Below, one piece after another: positions 24,582-38,743 of a stretch of DNA of 64,000 bases. Position 1 is the first letter of the stretch. Each line of letters begins with the position of its first letter. Source of the DNA: Monosporascus cannonballus (Eukaryota; Ascomycota; Sordariomycetes; Xylariales); contig QJNS01000116.1 in the NCBI GenBank assembly GCA_004154925.1, positions 183,202 through 247,201 on the forward strand, read 5' to 3'. The notes under the pieces were generated by a model. That model was not told the origin of the DNA and made no database searches. It saw only the letters and a program-made list of their open reading frames with translations. The translations under genes and the position numbers were made by a program.

Positions 24582-24951
24582 TATGACGAGCTTGGCGGTT
24601 TAACCAACTATTAAACCTTAAGTCGACGGGTTTATATTAGCAGGAATATTGTAGGAATTTAAGCAATAAATATAATAACGTATTATGTTTCGTAATATTA
24701 AAAATACTTTGGGTAACGAATTATTATTGCAAACTAAAGTTATCTAAATTATGGAATTAATAAGGGTATATATCTTTATAGGTTAATTAAATCTTTATTA
24801 AATCTCGACGTTATCGCAGATCTAATGCTATTGAATTCGGTTGGTTTTGTATGGATTTATTTGGATTTTGATACCAAGAGAGATCCAAATTACGTGACTC
24901 CTTTTGTGGGTCCGACCGTTTTTGTGGCCGATCTTGGGTTGGGTCGTAACA
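24582..24951 (-). repeat. 5' LTR of element E
   Basis: The plus-strand view starts TATGACGAGCTTGGCGG and ends GGGTCGTAACA, followed by TACGT. It differs from its partner mostly by C/T and G/A changes. Confidence 0.85.
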
Positions 24952-25298
24952 TACGTATTATGACGCCGCCGTAAGCAATCGTTATTAACGTTATGTCTCC
25001 GAGAATATTTACGTATTAATATATATACCTTTTTATTCCCTAGGAGTTTTTTTTATTAATAACTAATTATAACCTTATTATTATCCGTGCCGTTATAATA
25101 CGTTTTATAAACATACTTAAAAATAATGCTTTTCGCCGTATATATTTTTTTTCATTTTTATTTTTGTATTTTAGGGAAAATATTAACCGAAATTACAAAA
25201 GATGAACCGCTTTTATACGGTTATTTATATATTTTTCGAAAAACAAAAGGAAAAATAAAAAAAATACGGATGTACCTGTTATTATTACGGCGTTTACC

Positions 25299-25684
25299 TG
25301 TAACGGCTACAGGGGTTAACCAACTATTAAACCTTAGTCGTATGGGTTTATATTGGCAGGAGTATCGTAGGAAAGTAAGCAATAAATATAGTAACGTATT
25401 ACATCTCGTAATACCAAAAGTACTTTGGGTAACGAATTATTAATGCAAACTGAAATTATCTAAATTATGGAAGTAATAAACGTATATATTTTGATCCGGC
25501 TTACTGGCTTACCACCAGTAAATTGGTGATCCGGCTTATTGGCTTACCACCAATAGGTCGGTAATCCGGCTAACTGGCTTACCACCAGTAAATCATGATC
25601 CATTACGTAACCTGCCTTATTGCGCACTTATGGTTGGGTTATAGCAGACCGTTTCTGAAGGCCGTGGTTCGTTAGGTCATAACA
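25299..25684 (-). repeat. 3' LTR of element B (386 bp)
   Basis: The plus-strand view starts TGTAACGGCTACAGGGG and ends GGTCATAACA. It contains three 35-bp tandem repeats at 25,493-25,597. It belongs to the E/D/G subtype (TTATTAATGCAAACTG block). Confidence 0.83.
25493..25597. repeat. Three tandem 35-bp repeats in the U3 region of the B 3' LTR
   Basis: Units at 25,493-25,527, 25,528-25,562 and 25,563-25,597 share CCGGCTTACTGGCTTACCAC with few changes. Each contains a short inverted repeat (ACTGG..CCAGT). Confidence 0.85.
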
Positions 25685-28483
25685 CGATTTCCTTTTTCCA
25701 TAAATTTTGCTCTTAAAAATTTTCTTTTTTTTTGAGTAAATTTCTCGTATTTATTTAATATGTTTTCCGGTATATCTAAGCATTATTCCCGTAAATCCGA
25801 ATAATAACTTACCTGAATTAATTTAATTAAATTTCAAAGTTTTAAAATAATATTTTATTTCTTTTATTTTGCCCAATAACTTAATTACCAATTAATAAAT
25901 GGGGTTTTTCTATATAAACAATATGTTGGTTAAAATCGCTTATATAACAGAATAAAAATCTATATTTTTATATTTAATCGTTGTATTGCAAAATCGGAAA
26001 GATTAAAAAAAGAAAAATTAAACGCCGAAAAGGTTTTATCCGAAATTTTTACGCATTTTTTTCGTATATGTCGTTAACGTTAGCATTATTAATCCCAAGG
26101 TACGAAATTTATTCATCGTATTTTTTAATTTTTAATTAATTTTAACGATTTTATTTATTTAGAATTAAAATTTATAGTTAAGGTATAGACCTTAAGTAAG
26201 GTAAATATTATTTATTAGAACACGGTAAACCAAACATTTCCTTTTTTAGATCTTATAAATTAGAATATTATTATTTCGGGTAATTCCGTCGTTATAAGTA
26301 AAAATTATTGAATAAACGCTAGGCGTTAATTAGAATTTTGGCAGATTCCTAGATGTTTTCGGAATTCAGATATTTTTTCCACTTGATTAGGCACTAAATA
26401 AATCCGTTTTGTTTTTGTATGTCGAAAATACTTTTTATTTCGTTTATTTATTTGTTTTTTATTTTTATATAGTTTTATACCGTATATATCTTAATTATAT
26501 TTGCTATTAACTTGAATGAAAAAACAAAAAAAATTAGATAAACTTTGACTTTTAGTAAAAATTCTAATTAATAATTATCTTTTCAAATTTTCTTAACGAT
26601 TTTATCTAAACCCATATATTTGTAAAGGAAGGTTTTATGAGGTTATTTCGTTCAAATATTTGTTATAATAAGAAAATCTATTTTCTATTTTTCAAATATT
26701 ATTTTTTTTAACCTTTTTTAATTATAATGTTTATTTATTGAATTCCTTATAAATTGTAGTTCTGCATTTTTCCTAATATATTTACCGTAACTATTTTAAC
26801 GTAAGGATTATTTTAATATTCATTAAACCGTCGTTATATATTTTCTTTAAATATCTGAAATAAAACAGAAATTTACCTTCGCTAATATTATCTTTATATT
26901 TTCGTAATAACTGATGTTATATGTTAATTAAATAACATTTAATTTTTAACTTAATTATTTTATTCGTAATTTATATAAAATTTTATATAACTTTTCAAAA
27001 TTTAATTTTTTATTTATTTATTTATCTGTTTAATTTTATTTTAAAAAAAGGATATATACGTTAAAACCGTTTTAAGGGTTTATAAATCCTTGGATATTTG
27101 TATAATAAATATTCGTATATATTTTGTATTAAATCCTTTAGATATTTTTCTAAAACTTATATTTTGTCCGCTTTTTGATTTTTTAGAAAATCATCGATAT
27201 ATTACTAAATCTTTTAGTATATAATGAAAAGTATTACCCGAATTATTACAATTTATTCCGTACGTAAATATTCTTTTATAATAATATCGAAAATCATATA
27301 GCTAATTTTAACCAATTTCTTTTCGAAATTTGGTCGCTTACTTAAGGTATTTGCTTTGTTATTTTCTAACCCCTTTTTGTAAATAATAACAAAATTAAAG
27401 TTTGTTAATTTTTCCGCGAAACGAAATTATTATCTTATAAATTCCCTGGTCGCAATAAATCGGGTAAAACTTTGATAATCTATATAAACCTTAACCTGGT
27501 ATAAATTTTTCTAAGAAATATCTAAATTTTCGAAATGCTACAATAATAGCCGTAAATTCATTATTTGGAATACCGTAATTAAATTCGGCTATTTTTAATT
27601 TATACGAAAAAAATATAATAAGGTATAATTTGCTTTAATTATCTTATTATCCAATTATTACGCCTAATACGTAATCCAAAATATCGGTTTTTAACTTAAC
27701 GCGGTAGTTTAAATCGTATATAATTAATATTAACTCGCTAATAATCCCATCTTTAATATTTTAAAACGGTTTTTCGTATTAAACGTTTATTTAAATTCTT
27801 ATTTTTTTGGTATAATTCGTTAAGGGTATAATTATTTTACTAAAATTTCGAATAAATTTCCTATAGTAATTAGCAAATCCAAAAATACCTGTATTTCCTT
27901 AACTGTCGTTAACGTTTGTTATTCTGTAACTGTAACGATTTTTTTGAAGTCTATTTTAATATGTTTTAGTGTAATAATATATTTCAGATATTCCATTTTT
28001 TATATGTAAAATTAAATGTTTTCTGCGTTAACAAATAACTTTATATTTTGCAAAACTTGAAAACCCTTATAAACGTATCTTATATATACTTTTTCCGTTG
28101 CTGAAAAAATAAGAATATCGTCGAGATAGCAAATAACAAAAACATTAAAATATTTTCGTAATATGTAATTTATTATTCGTTAAAAAGTTATTAATACGTT
28201 CGTAAATCCTATTAGTATAACCAAGTACTTAAATGATCTATATTTTGTTTTAAAGGTTATTTTTTATTCGTATCATTTTTTAATCCTAATAAAGTTATAT
28301 TTATTTTTAAGATCGAATGTTATAAATTATTTGGTTTCGTAAAATCGGTCCGTTATTTCCGTACATAAAAGTAATAGTATTCTATTTTTAATAATAATAT
28401 GGTTTAATTATCGATAATTAACCATAAATCGCAATTTTTTATTTTTTTAAGTACGAAAAATATTAAGTAATCTGCTAAGAACT

Positions 28484-28689
28484 TGTGAGAATACAGCCCC
28501 AATAAGGATAAGGCTAGTAGCCGATCAGCCACCGATCAGTTACCAATTCACTTATTAATATAAATTTACTATCTGGTCGCTAGTGGGAAACGCCAGATAA
28601 AAATAATTTAATATACTTATTTTTTAGAATCTGCTTTACGATTAATCGGAGATCTCGTTATCCAGCTTATAGTTATTTATTATTTTACA
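28484..28689 (+). repeat. 5' LTR of element C (206 bp)
   Basis: It starts TGTGAGAATACAGCCCC and ends TATTTTACA. It has fewer changes than its partner at the 5' end, but more RIP changes in its last third. Confidence 0.87.
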
Positions 28690-30899
28690 ATTTTTCCATT
28701 TACCATAGAGAATAACGCGATAATTATTAAAAGCAGAGCTTGCCGATTGCAAAACAAACCTAGATTATTAATCGAAAAGACCGCCGATCGGAACCCAACT
28801 AACGAACGATCGCTTACGATATAAGAATAGGCTAAAAAGCTTATAATAAAGCCCTAACGGGCAAAGAATTACGGTCCCCGGGATCTTAAATCTTTTTATA
28901 TAAATAATAGGAACGTATCCCGATAACCGTTAGTTAAATAGTCGGAAAACGGGCGTAATATAACAAATATGTCTTGGAGTTCAAAATAAAAAGAGTTTAA
29001 ACCCCTTAATAATAATTAGATTTTAGAAATTATTTGTTAATAAAATAAATAATAATCGGAATTACTTCGATAACTGGCCGAATAATAAATAATAACATAA
29101 AATAAAAAAATAAAGCTTTATAAGTTAATTGCAATATCGTTATAAAAGCCTAAAAGCGATAAACGAATACCGTGTTACAATTGTTAGAAATTTTCCGAAC
29201 ACGCGTTAATTAATAAAAGAAAATTAAATAAAAGCTATTACGGAAGTTTATGCCGAAAGGCCAGGGCAAAATGTTTTTGTTTATATTTAATAGGCTATAG
29301 GTTATGTAAACGTTTTTATTATAAACGTTTGGCGATTTTACCGCGTTACGTTTAATTATTTTAATTATAAAAAAATTCAAAATAGAAAATGTATGGATTT
29401 TTATTAGAAAGAATTACATAAATTCTAGCTTTTTCGATAAAGAATATAAGGAACAATTTATGAAATTATAATAGCAATTAGATTAATCGCCGTTGGACTT
29501 TTATGTTAAATAAAGGTTTTTAATTTATAAAATAATGTTTACGAACGATTTTAACCTGAAAAATAATTAGAATAATAAACGTTTTATTTTTAGTTACTTT
29601 TATATATTAACATTAAAGTTATAAAATACCTTATTGCGAAAAAACGTTAAGCTAGAACGAACTAATAATATAATAAATAAGGTAAAACGTTATTAAGACG
29701 CCTAAAAAAAGGTCAAGAAAAACCGATTATTTTCCGCCAAAGGTATTAATAAGGATAAATGATTTTATTTTAACGCCTTCGGAAAAAAAATCCCTGAAGC
29801 AAATTAAAGGCGCTGCATAAAAATAATAAAAACCGCGAATATTTTTATATTCGGAAGGCAGATAATTGCCGATTTAATTCTGATCGGAATAAATCCGTAC
29901 GATTTAATACTTTTAATTTTTATCAGGGCCTATTTAAATATTATAATTATAGAAAGTTAAGTTATAAAAGCGTAAATTGCAAATTAAAACTAAATACGAA
30001 AGGCTTATTATTCCGGCTATACGAAAACCGATTTCCGAAGGCTGTACAAAACGTTATAATATATAACGATAAATCAGATTAATTCCTTGACGTAAACTCA
30101 AAAGAGGAGCCAGAATAAGCGTATACGTTTAATTTATTTCGGCTAATAACTGCAGGATAGTCGGAATAAAACCGCCTTTAAAAAGGAAGGTATTTATTAA
30201 AGAAATACGAGAAATATAGCAATATAAATAGATATAAATATCGCAATATAAGTAAATATTATAAATTAAAGGTTGGCGAAAGAGTTTAACCTTTAATTAA
30301 TTTTCGTAAATATTCTGAGCTTTATCGGCGCTAATGGCGCATATATTAAATGTTATAAGGCTTACGAAATTCTTATTAAAATAATAAATAATTACGGAAA
30401 CAAATAAAAATTTAAGTAAATTTATTTTGCGATACGCCGTGATCCGAAAATACCCGATTTCCTATTATCCAAATTCGAAATAAGTAAATTAAGGATTTTG
30501 CTGGATATAATTATATATTAATGGTTATACGGATTATTACAAAAGGTTAATAAATAGAAAATCGTAAATTTAGCGTTTTCCGGTAAATAAATTTATACCG
30601 TTTATTTGATAAATTTAGCCAAAAAATTAAATATCTCGGAATTCGGGGAATAATAAGAATAGGGGATAACCGATTTCCTTATTTGGCTAAAGAATCTCCG
30701 GCGAATATATTTCGAAAAAGCAGCCAAAAAAATTACCTTAATTATTAAAGGCAAAATATACAATAAATTTAATGTTAAGAAAAACGCCTTTATTTGGCCT
30801 AATTTACCTTATTTCGGAAACCCAAAAAAGGTATTTAAAAAATATATCCGAAAAAACTTAAAGGTAAGCCGCATACGTTATTCGAAAACGGATATAAAA

Positions 30900-33500
30900 G
30901 CACCAGTATTATTTATGCTTAAAAAGGACGGTAATTTCCGATTATACGTTAATTATAAGGAGTTAAATTAGGTAACTATAAAAATCCGATGTTTTTTACC
31001 TTTAATTTCAAAAGTAATAGATCGCCTAGGGTTAATTAAGGTATTTTCGAAAATTGATTTTAAGGATATTTATTACTGTATCAAAATTAAAAAAGGCAAT
31101 TAAAAGAAAATTATGTTCCGAACGTAATATAAATAATTTAAATATACGGTTATGTTATTTGGCCTTATTAACGCGTTAATTACGTTTTAAGTTTATTTAT
31201 ATAAAATATTAGCTGGATTAATTAATTATATATATATAATATATTTAAATAATATAATTATTTATTCGGATAACGAAAAGAAAATATGCAAAATATTTCT
31301 AGTTGGTTTACGAATAATTATTATAATATTAATTATTTGCCAAAACGTTTAAATGCGAACTTTTCTAAAAAAAACTTTAGGATTTATAATTAATATCGAC
31401 GGCTTGGAAATAGACCGTCGGCGGGTCGATATTATTAAAATATGGCCAGAGCTAAAGTTAATTTATAATATTCAAGTATTTTTGGGATTTGCAAATTTTT
31501 ATTAAAAGTTTATCGCTTATTATTCGCGTATTACCGAACTTATTACTAAGTTTTTTAAAAAAGCGTAAGGTAAAGGAAAAGTAATAAAATTTAAGTGGTC
31601 CGAAAAGGTTAAAAAAGCGTTCCGAAATTTAAAAAATATTTTTTAATTGACAATTATTTTTCGATATTAAAAGAATGCCAAAAATATTAAGGTTAAAATA
31701 AACGCTTTAATAAAAATTATATTAAGGATATTATTATAAAAATACGGAAAGTATTAACGCCTAGTTATATATTAATTGCGAAAATGAAGTCCAACTAAAA
31801 AGTAATAAATTATAAAATAATAAAAATTATTAGCGATTATAAAAAACTTAAAATATTAACGGTAATACTTTAAAAGTACGGAAAAGAATTTTGTAATATT
31901 TACCGATTATATTGCGCTAAAGGATATAATAAAGGCGCCGGCGCGTAATTTTAAAAAAAGGTTAGCTTAAAAAGTTTACCGTTTTACGTAATTTAATTTT
32001 AAGATTTAATATTAATAGGGCGCCGTTAACCCGGCAAATAGGTTATTTAAATACCCCGATTACATATTAGGAGAAATCGTATATAAAAAGGTAATCTTTA
32101 CGTTATTTAAGAAATTCGAACTTACGAATAATATGCCGGAAAACGTACAGAAAATAATTGCAAATATATAACGTAATTCAAAATATTATAAGGGGGTAAA
32201 AGGCTTTATAAAAGTAACGCAAAATTCGTTCGCTATAAAATTCCTAAATAAATTTCAGATAGCGGAAATTCAAATAATTATTATCCGTGTAAAAGAAAAC
32301 GGAAAATCTTCATTATACGATTGCAAAAAAATTTCGAAAAAAAAGGGAAAATAAAAATTCATATACCTGCCGAACTTATTGCTTATAAATAATAATGTAA
32401 ACGCGAATCGTAATAATAATATGATTAACGGTTAAATAATGGTAACCGCAAATTACAATTATACCATAATCGGATTCCGAAATATTTAAGGAAAACGAAA
32501 TTGGTATTCAAGTTATTATTTATAATTAATATATCTTACGTCCTTTAGCAAAAAAGCAATTTAAAAACGAAACGATATTTTAGCCAAAAACTTTTTAACA
32601 GTTTTACGATTAAGTTCGAAAATTATAAACCAAAGATTTAAATATTATAAAACTAATACGGATAATTAAATATTAAGCCGAAATAAAAAGAATATATTTT
32701 CTGGACTTAAATAAGGCTTTATATTATTAAGATAAATTCGTAATTCCGTTATAAAGCATTTTACGAAAGTAATTAATTAATTAATACCATAATAATTTAA
32801 AAAAAATATATAAGATATATCTGTACGTTAAAATTAATAACCAGGAGGTTTTATTGAAAGATTATAACGAATAAAATCCGAAAATATATTAAATAATATC
32901 CGAATTATTAGGGCATAATAAAACTACGTTTTAAACCATATAGATAATTATAGCCCTTACCGTAACCTAAATAACCTTTTTAAGAAATCTCGTTAAATTT
33001 TATTACGGAATTTTCTAAAAGCCTAGGTTTAAACGAGTTAAAGTACGACGTAATCCTAGTAATCGTTAACCGTTTTACGAAATTAAAATTATTTATTTTT
33101 ACGGTTAAAACCTTAATTATAACCAAATTAACCTAATTACTTTACGATAAGATAAAATATAAATTCGATACGCCGGCTGGAATTATTAACGATAAAAATA
33201 AGTTATTAACGAATTAATTTTAGGCGGGATTTTACAAAAAATAAAAAATAAAACAGCAAATATCGACCGCTTATTATCCGTAAACCGATAAATAAATAAA
33301 ATGTACTTATTAAATTTTAAAATATTACTTCCGTAATTATATTAATAAATATCAAAATAATTAGATAAAATTATTACGAAATACGGAATTCCTACATAAT
33401 AATATACGGAATGCGTTTACCGGCCGTTTTCCGTTTAAAACCCTATATAAGTATTATTTAAGGATAATAAAATAGCTATTATAAAAATTTCAAAGATAAA
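30900..33500 (+). pseudogene. Degenerate pol (RT, RNase H, integrase) of element C
   Basis: The RT core is followed by a region in the place of RNase H and by the integrase core (VIVNRFTKLKLF, GTPAG-like ..DTPAGIINDKN, QQISTAYYP). In the YLDD box both aspartates have become asparagine, as expected from G-to-A changes, so RT activity would be lost even without the many stop codons. Confidence 0.82.
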
Positions 33501-35678
33501 ATTAAAAATTAAAAAACGTTTTGAAAAAATGGCGGCTATTCGTCGAATAATATACGAATATTAGAAAAAAACGGCGGCAGCCCAAAAAAATATTATGATT
33601 AACGTTATACGCCTATAGAAATTTAATTAAGGCAATAAGTAAGTTTATCGATTAAGAACTTTAAGTTCAAAAATACAAAATTCGCATTTATTTATATCCG
33701 GGTTGCGATTAAGGAATAAATAAGCTCCTAAATATACAAAATAATTTTTCCTATTAAATATTAACGGATATATAATGTATTTTTAATATTTTTATTCAAA
33801 TCGTAATATAACCAGAAATCGGGTAACGTTTAAATAACGTTATCGGACCTAATAAAGGAATAGGAAAAATAAGTAATAAAAGATATTATCCGTTATCGAA
33901 ATGATTAAAAATAACGCAAATATCTAATTAAATAAAAAGGCTGGCCCGCGGAATATAATACGTAAAAGCCTTAAAAACATTTTGAATACGCGTTTAAAAT
34001 ATTATACCATTACGAAAAAAAATTAAATAAGTATATAAGAAATAAGACGACCTAAAAATTATAAGATAATAATAACTTAATCGGAAATTAATCGCCTAGT
34101 AATTATAAAAATTACAAAAAATAATTTTAAGCAAAATTAAAATATTAATATTAAAATATTACTTAATTACATAATTACTTTTAAGCTTTTGGCAAATAAT
34201 TACCTTATTATATATCGGTCGAAAATTTATAAATAACGTAATTAAATATTTATTTCGAAAACAAAGTCTTATACTTAATTACTAAGCTTTACGTCAATTA
34301 GCTCTTAATAAGCGTATGATAGAAATTAATATAGGAATATCGGAAAATAATCGGAAAATATATAGTGACAAAACGTAAGTACGTTTATTAAACTTATTAA
34401 ACGTAAAACCCGGAAAAAATTTAAAACGTTTTATTTTTTACAAAAAATAAGGCCTAAATAATTGGAATATAATTTATTATTAATTGGAAATAAAGCGCCG
34501 TCCTTAAAACGCTTATTATATTTAAGTTTGATAATAATTTTGCCGGATAAAGCCGTTTTCTAATTATACTTATTAATAAATATTAAAATTTTGTTAAAAC
34601 GTTAAAAAAACGAGCGGAAAATATTTGTAAACGAGAAACGTAACGGTATAACGGCCTTTAAAAATTGCCTTATTTATAGGGGTATTTTAAAATTACGCTT
34701 AATCGGAAATTAGCCGCAAAATAATAATAAAAACCCGGAATATTTATAAAAAGGACCTAAATTTGCAAACCTATAAAACGGCATTAAACCTAAAGCTTTG
34801 CAGCTATAACGGACGATCAGAAATTAACTTTCGTTATATTAAGAAAATAATATTTCTTAATAATAACCGCATTAAGGGCGAATTTGGCTTTGCGAAAAAC
34901 GTCGAATCGACGACCGACCGCAATTATGTCGGAATATTTGTATTAGGTACCCGTAATACGAACCTTTTTAAGTTCGTTAATTAATTCTTAATTATCGGTA
35001 CCGAATTAAGAAACCGTTTAAGCGGTACCCTTTAAAATAATTAGAATTTAAACGGAAATTAAATAAAGATATTAATAATATTAAAAATAATTACTTATCG
35101 CACGAAAGGTTTTATAATAATAATTAATTACGATATAATTTAAAACGTCCAAAACCTGAACGTAAACCGTACGGTAATCGAAATAACGTTATATTACGTA
35201 AATATAATACGGCGTATTGCCGTCGGTAATGCGATTAATATCCATATTATTATCGGCGTCGAAAGGATAGCATTAAAAAAAATCCCAATTATTTTTAATG
35301 TCAAAATATTACTTTTTTTAAAACTCCTTACGAAAAAAAATATAGCGAACAAAAAAAATACGTAAAACAAACTGAAAAGGCGAAATACAAATAAAAGAAA
35401 CGAAAAACCGAAAGAAATATATACGCAAAAGGAATAAAAATATGGGCGCAAAAAGGAAAAAAAATAAATAAGGTGAGGTTAAAAGCGGATTATAAGAAAA
35501 AATTGGGCGGAACATAATTAATTACGTAATATAATACGTATTAATTATTACGGCAATTATTTATAACATAATATAACGGTGAATTATTGGCAAGCATACG
35601 TAACCAGATTTGCAAAACGCGTTATATCAAATTAATAATAATATTATTAAGGATTAATAACTTAAAAAAAGAAGTAAT

Positions 35679-35884
35679 TATAGAAATATAGCACTTATAA
35701 GGATAAAGCTAATAATCGATTAGCTACCGATTAACTACCGACCTACTTATTAATATAAATCCATTATCTGGCAGCTAGTGGGAAATACCAGATGGAAGTA
35801 ATCTAATACATTTACTTTTTGGAATCTGCTTTACGACTGGTCGGAGATCACCTCACCCAGCTCACAGCTATTCATTATCCTACA
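35679..35884 (+). repeat. 3' LTR of element C (206 bp)
   Basis: It starts TATAGAAATATAGCAC (RIP-altered TGT) and ends ATTATCCTACA. It is preceded by the purine-rich AAAAAAAGAAGTAA and followed by TSD TAACT. Confidence 0.87.
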
Positions 35885-38743
35885 TAACTTCGAAAATCGA
35901 ATTTATCCTTTTTATAATCGATCTTCCAGGTATTCTTTAAAAGTACGTAATTCGTTTCCTTTAAAGTTATAAATAAAGTAAAGTTTCGTCGAAAATCCTT
36001 TTTTAAAAATTATTTTATAATCATATTCGTTATATTCTAATAATTTCATATTAAATTCTTTTTTAAAAAACTGTTCGTAGTTGTAATATTATAATAACAT
36101 ATTATTTAAATGTTCTGATATTTGGAGCTATTGTTTTAAATCGTTATTTAGTTGCTTTAATTTTGTTTTAATAATAGTAACAATACGTTATATTTTTTTT
36201 AATACTTATTCTTTTTTATATATTTTGTCCCTTTAAGTAATAAGGTTTTTATTATATTGTATACCTATATTCGTTATTATTATTAATCGAATATTAAGAT
36301 TTTAACTTTCTTTTTTTCATCTATTAATAAGGTATAAGATAAATTTTATTTGGCTAATCCTGTCATTAATCAATATTTCGTCTTAGCGTATTCATAATAA
36401 TCCTAAGATTATATCGTAATTCCTAAATTAAACGATATCGAATTAATTATCTGGTATTATCTTTGGATAAAAATTTCGAAATTATTAATTTTGAAAATAC
36501 TTTTTCCGTTATCATAGGTAAAAATTTAATTTTTGATATTCGTTATTATATAAAGTCCTAATTTATATTTCCATAATAATTTAAGCTTATTAACTACATT
36601 TGGCGTAATATAATTCCTGCCCAGAATTCCGTAATCTATTATTACGGTATATTAAAATGTTTTAATTTATATATTCAAAATAATAAAGTTATTAACGGCT
36701 TTGATGGTCGTATATAAAACCTTTTTCGGGAATTTCTTTTAATTTTTTCAGGTTTCGTTATTTTACGGTTTTTTATAAATAACTTTTTCTTTTAATTTTT
36801 ATTCGCATTTATTAAACTTTATTTGCATTTGTTTATTTAATGCGTTAAGCTATTATATTTATCAGTATTACCGGCGTATTATCTTTTCGAATTATATTAA
36901 TTATTTTTGGTTTTGTTATATTTTTTTTCCTTATCGAATACAATTTTTCTTATATTTGCGAGTTTATTTTATGATATGTCGTTTTAATTATCGTTGAAGA
37001 ATTCTTCTATAAATTAACGTATTTTCTCCTTAATAGTTTTCTTTTTATAAAGATTTGTAATAAATATTAACTGAAAATAAAAATTCGTAATAATTTTTTA
37101 ACAGTATTCTTTTATTATACGTTAAATTAATTTTTCTTCCGTTTAATACTTATATTATTAAATATAACAAAAGGGGTTGTGCTTTAAGTATTACCTTTTT
37201 TTTAAGCGAGCTTTTTATTTCGACTAATTGCTAAATATTTTTTAGGGTTATAAATCGAAAATATCAATATTATTATTTATCGTTTTTATTTTTTCCGATA
37301 CGGTTTGGAAACATAAAGCCTTTATAATATATACAAATAATTCTTCCGTAAATATATTGTTTTTATTTTTCGTGATCGGCATATTTTTACCGTTAATAAT
37401 ATATGGCATGTATTTTGCCGTATCGATTAGGGATTCCGAGATAGATTTTTTTTTGTTTAATTCTAATATTTGCGTAATTATTTTTATAATATTTTTTATT
37501 ACGGTTGCGATATTTATTAAGCCAGTTTTTTGGCTTGTTGAATTCCTTATTTGATTTTTTGCTATAAGGGACCTGGTATATATTTCGGCTAAATTATATT
37601 AATGAATTTACCTTCATTTTTCTGGTTCTTTTTAAATTATTTTTTAAATATAGGTTTCTAATCTTTTTAACGGAGCTTTTTACGTGCCTTGTATTACGTT
37701 ACTTTATGCCCCATTTTGTTACAATTATAGCATTTAATCTAGCTTTAATTTTTTTTATAAATAGCTCCTAATTCTATAGATCCTAGCTTTATATCGTAAA
37801 AAGTATTATTGCGTTAAAAATGCTAGTATTAGCCGTATATCGAGGTTTGTTATTATTTTTTCTTTTAGTACTTTTAATACGTTATGCATATTATCGATCG
37901 TAAATCTTAATTATTATAACGATATAATTCGATAAATAATTAGGCCGATTAAGCTTAAAAAGTTTTTTTTATATTTTAAGCCCTTAAAAAATTTAGCCAT
38001 TAAGATATTTTTAATTTAATTTAATGACAAATTAAATTAATATATTAACGTTATTGGATATTAATATTTTTATTATAATTATTAAATCTATATTTCGGTT
38101 TTGGTTTTTCGTTTATTATTTCGGAAGTTTTCGTTAATATTTATTTAAATTATTTATAATCGTTATAAATTCGTATTACTTTTGGGTTTTGTTTTTCGAT
38201 TAGCAAAATAACATATCTTCTTTATAAGTGGTTTAAAATAAATAATCGTATTTCCGGTAAATCGTTTAATTATAAATTTAATTCGCATAATAAACCTAAT
38301 AAATTAAACAGAAAAATATTCGAAATATATTCGGTATTAAATTAAATTAGTTATAACTTAATTAAGATTCCGTGGAAAAGTTCTGGCTTAGGAAATTTAA
38401 GGACTTTTTTGGTTTCTTAATAGAATTTAGCTAGATAATCTGGCTTATTCGAAAAGGTTTCTTAATTTCGAGAACCTTTCTTTTCTTAAGCTTCTTATAG
38501 GCGACTTAAAAGGACGTTATAAGATTATTATTATCTCTTTCGAGCTAAATAATGCGTTCGTTTAACCTATCCAGGCGTCGAAGAACTTTTTCGAAAAAAA
38601 ACAAAGTTTTTTTTCGGATTTTATTTTAATATCCGAGTAATTAGGAATTTGGTAAGTAAATTATTTGGGTTACTTATTAGTAAATATAACGTTAACTATA
38701 TTGTTTAAAGTTTAACGATATTATTAAATAAAAACTTATAATG

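Larger units (their letters stand above)
23997..24951 (-). mobile_element. Element E: minimal LTR-LTR element (TRIM-like), 955 bp
   Basis: LTRs of 369 and 370 bp lie at 23,997-24,365 and 24,582-24,951. Flanks are TACGT at 23,992-23,996 and TACGT at 24,952-24,956, a perfect target duplication, so both LTRs inserted together. The interior is only 216 bp. On the minus strand it holds the polypurine tract (AAAAAAAAGGAAATC) directly before the 3' LTR and no coding capacity. This is either a terminal-repeat retrotransposon in miniature moved by proteins of its larger relatives, or an internal deletion of a full element after insertion. It is related to the LTRs of B (3' side), D and G. Confidence 0.82.
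28484..35884 (+). mobile_element. Element C: second Ty3/gypsy family, inserted in the RT of element B
   Basis: LTRs of exactly 206 bp lie at 28,484-28,689 and 35,679-35,884. Flanks are GAACT (28,479-28,483) and TAACT (35,885-35,889). The interior encodes, with many RIP stops, an RT at about 30,905-31,275 (LKKDGNFRLYVNYKELN, LPLISKVIDRLG, VFSKIDFKD, TVMLFGLINALITF, catalytic YLNNIIIYS from YLDD) and an integrase core at about 33,055-33,440 (VIVNRFTKLKLFIF, GIINDKNKLLTN, STAYYP.TDK). RT precedes INT. The protein differs from that of A, B and D, so it is another family. It is the youngest layer of the stack here. Confidence 0.87.
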
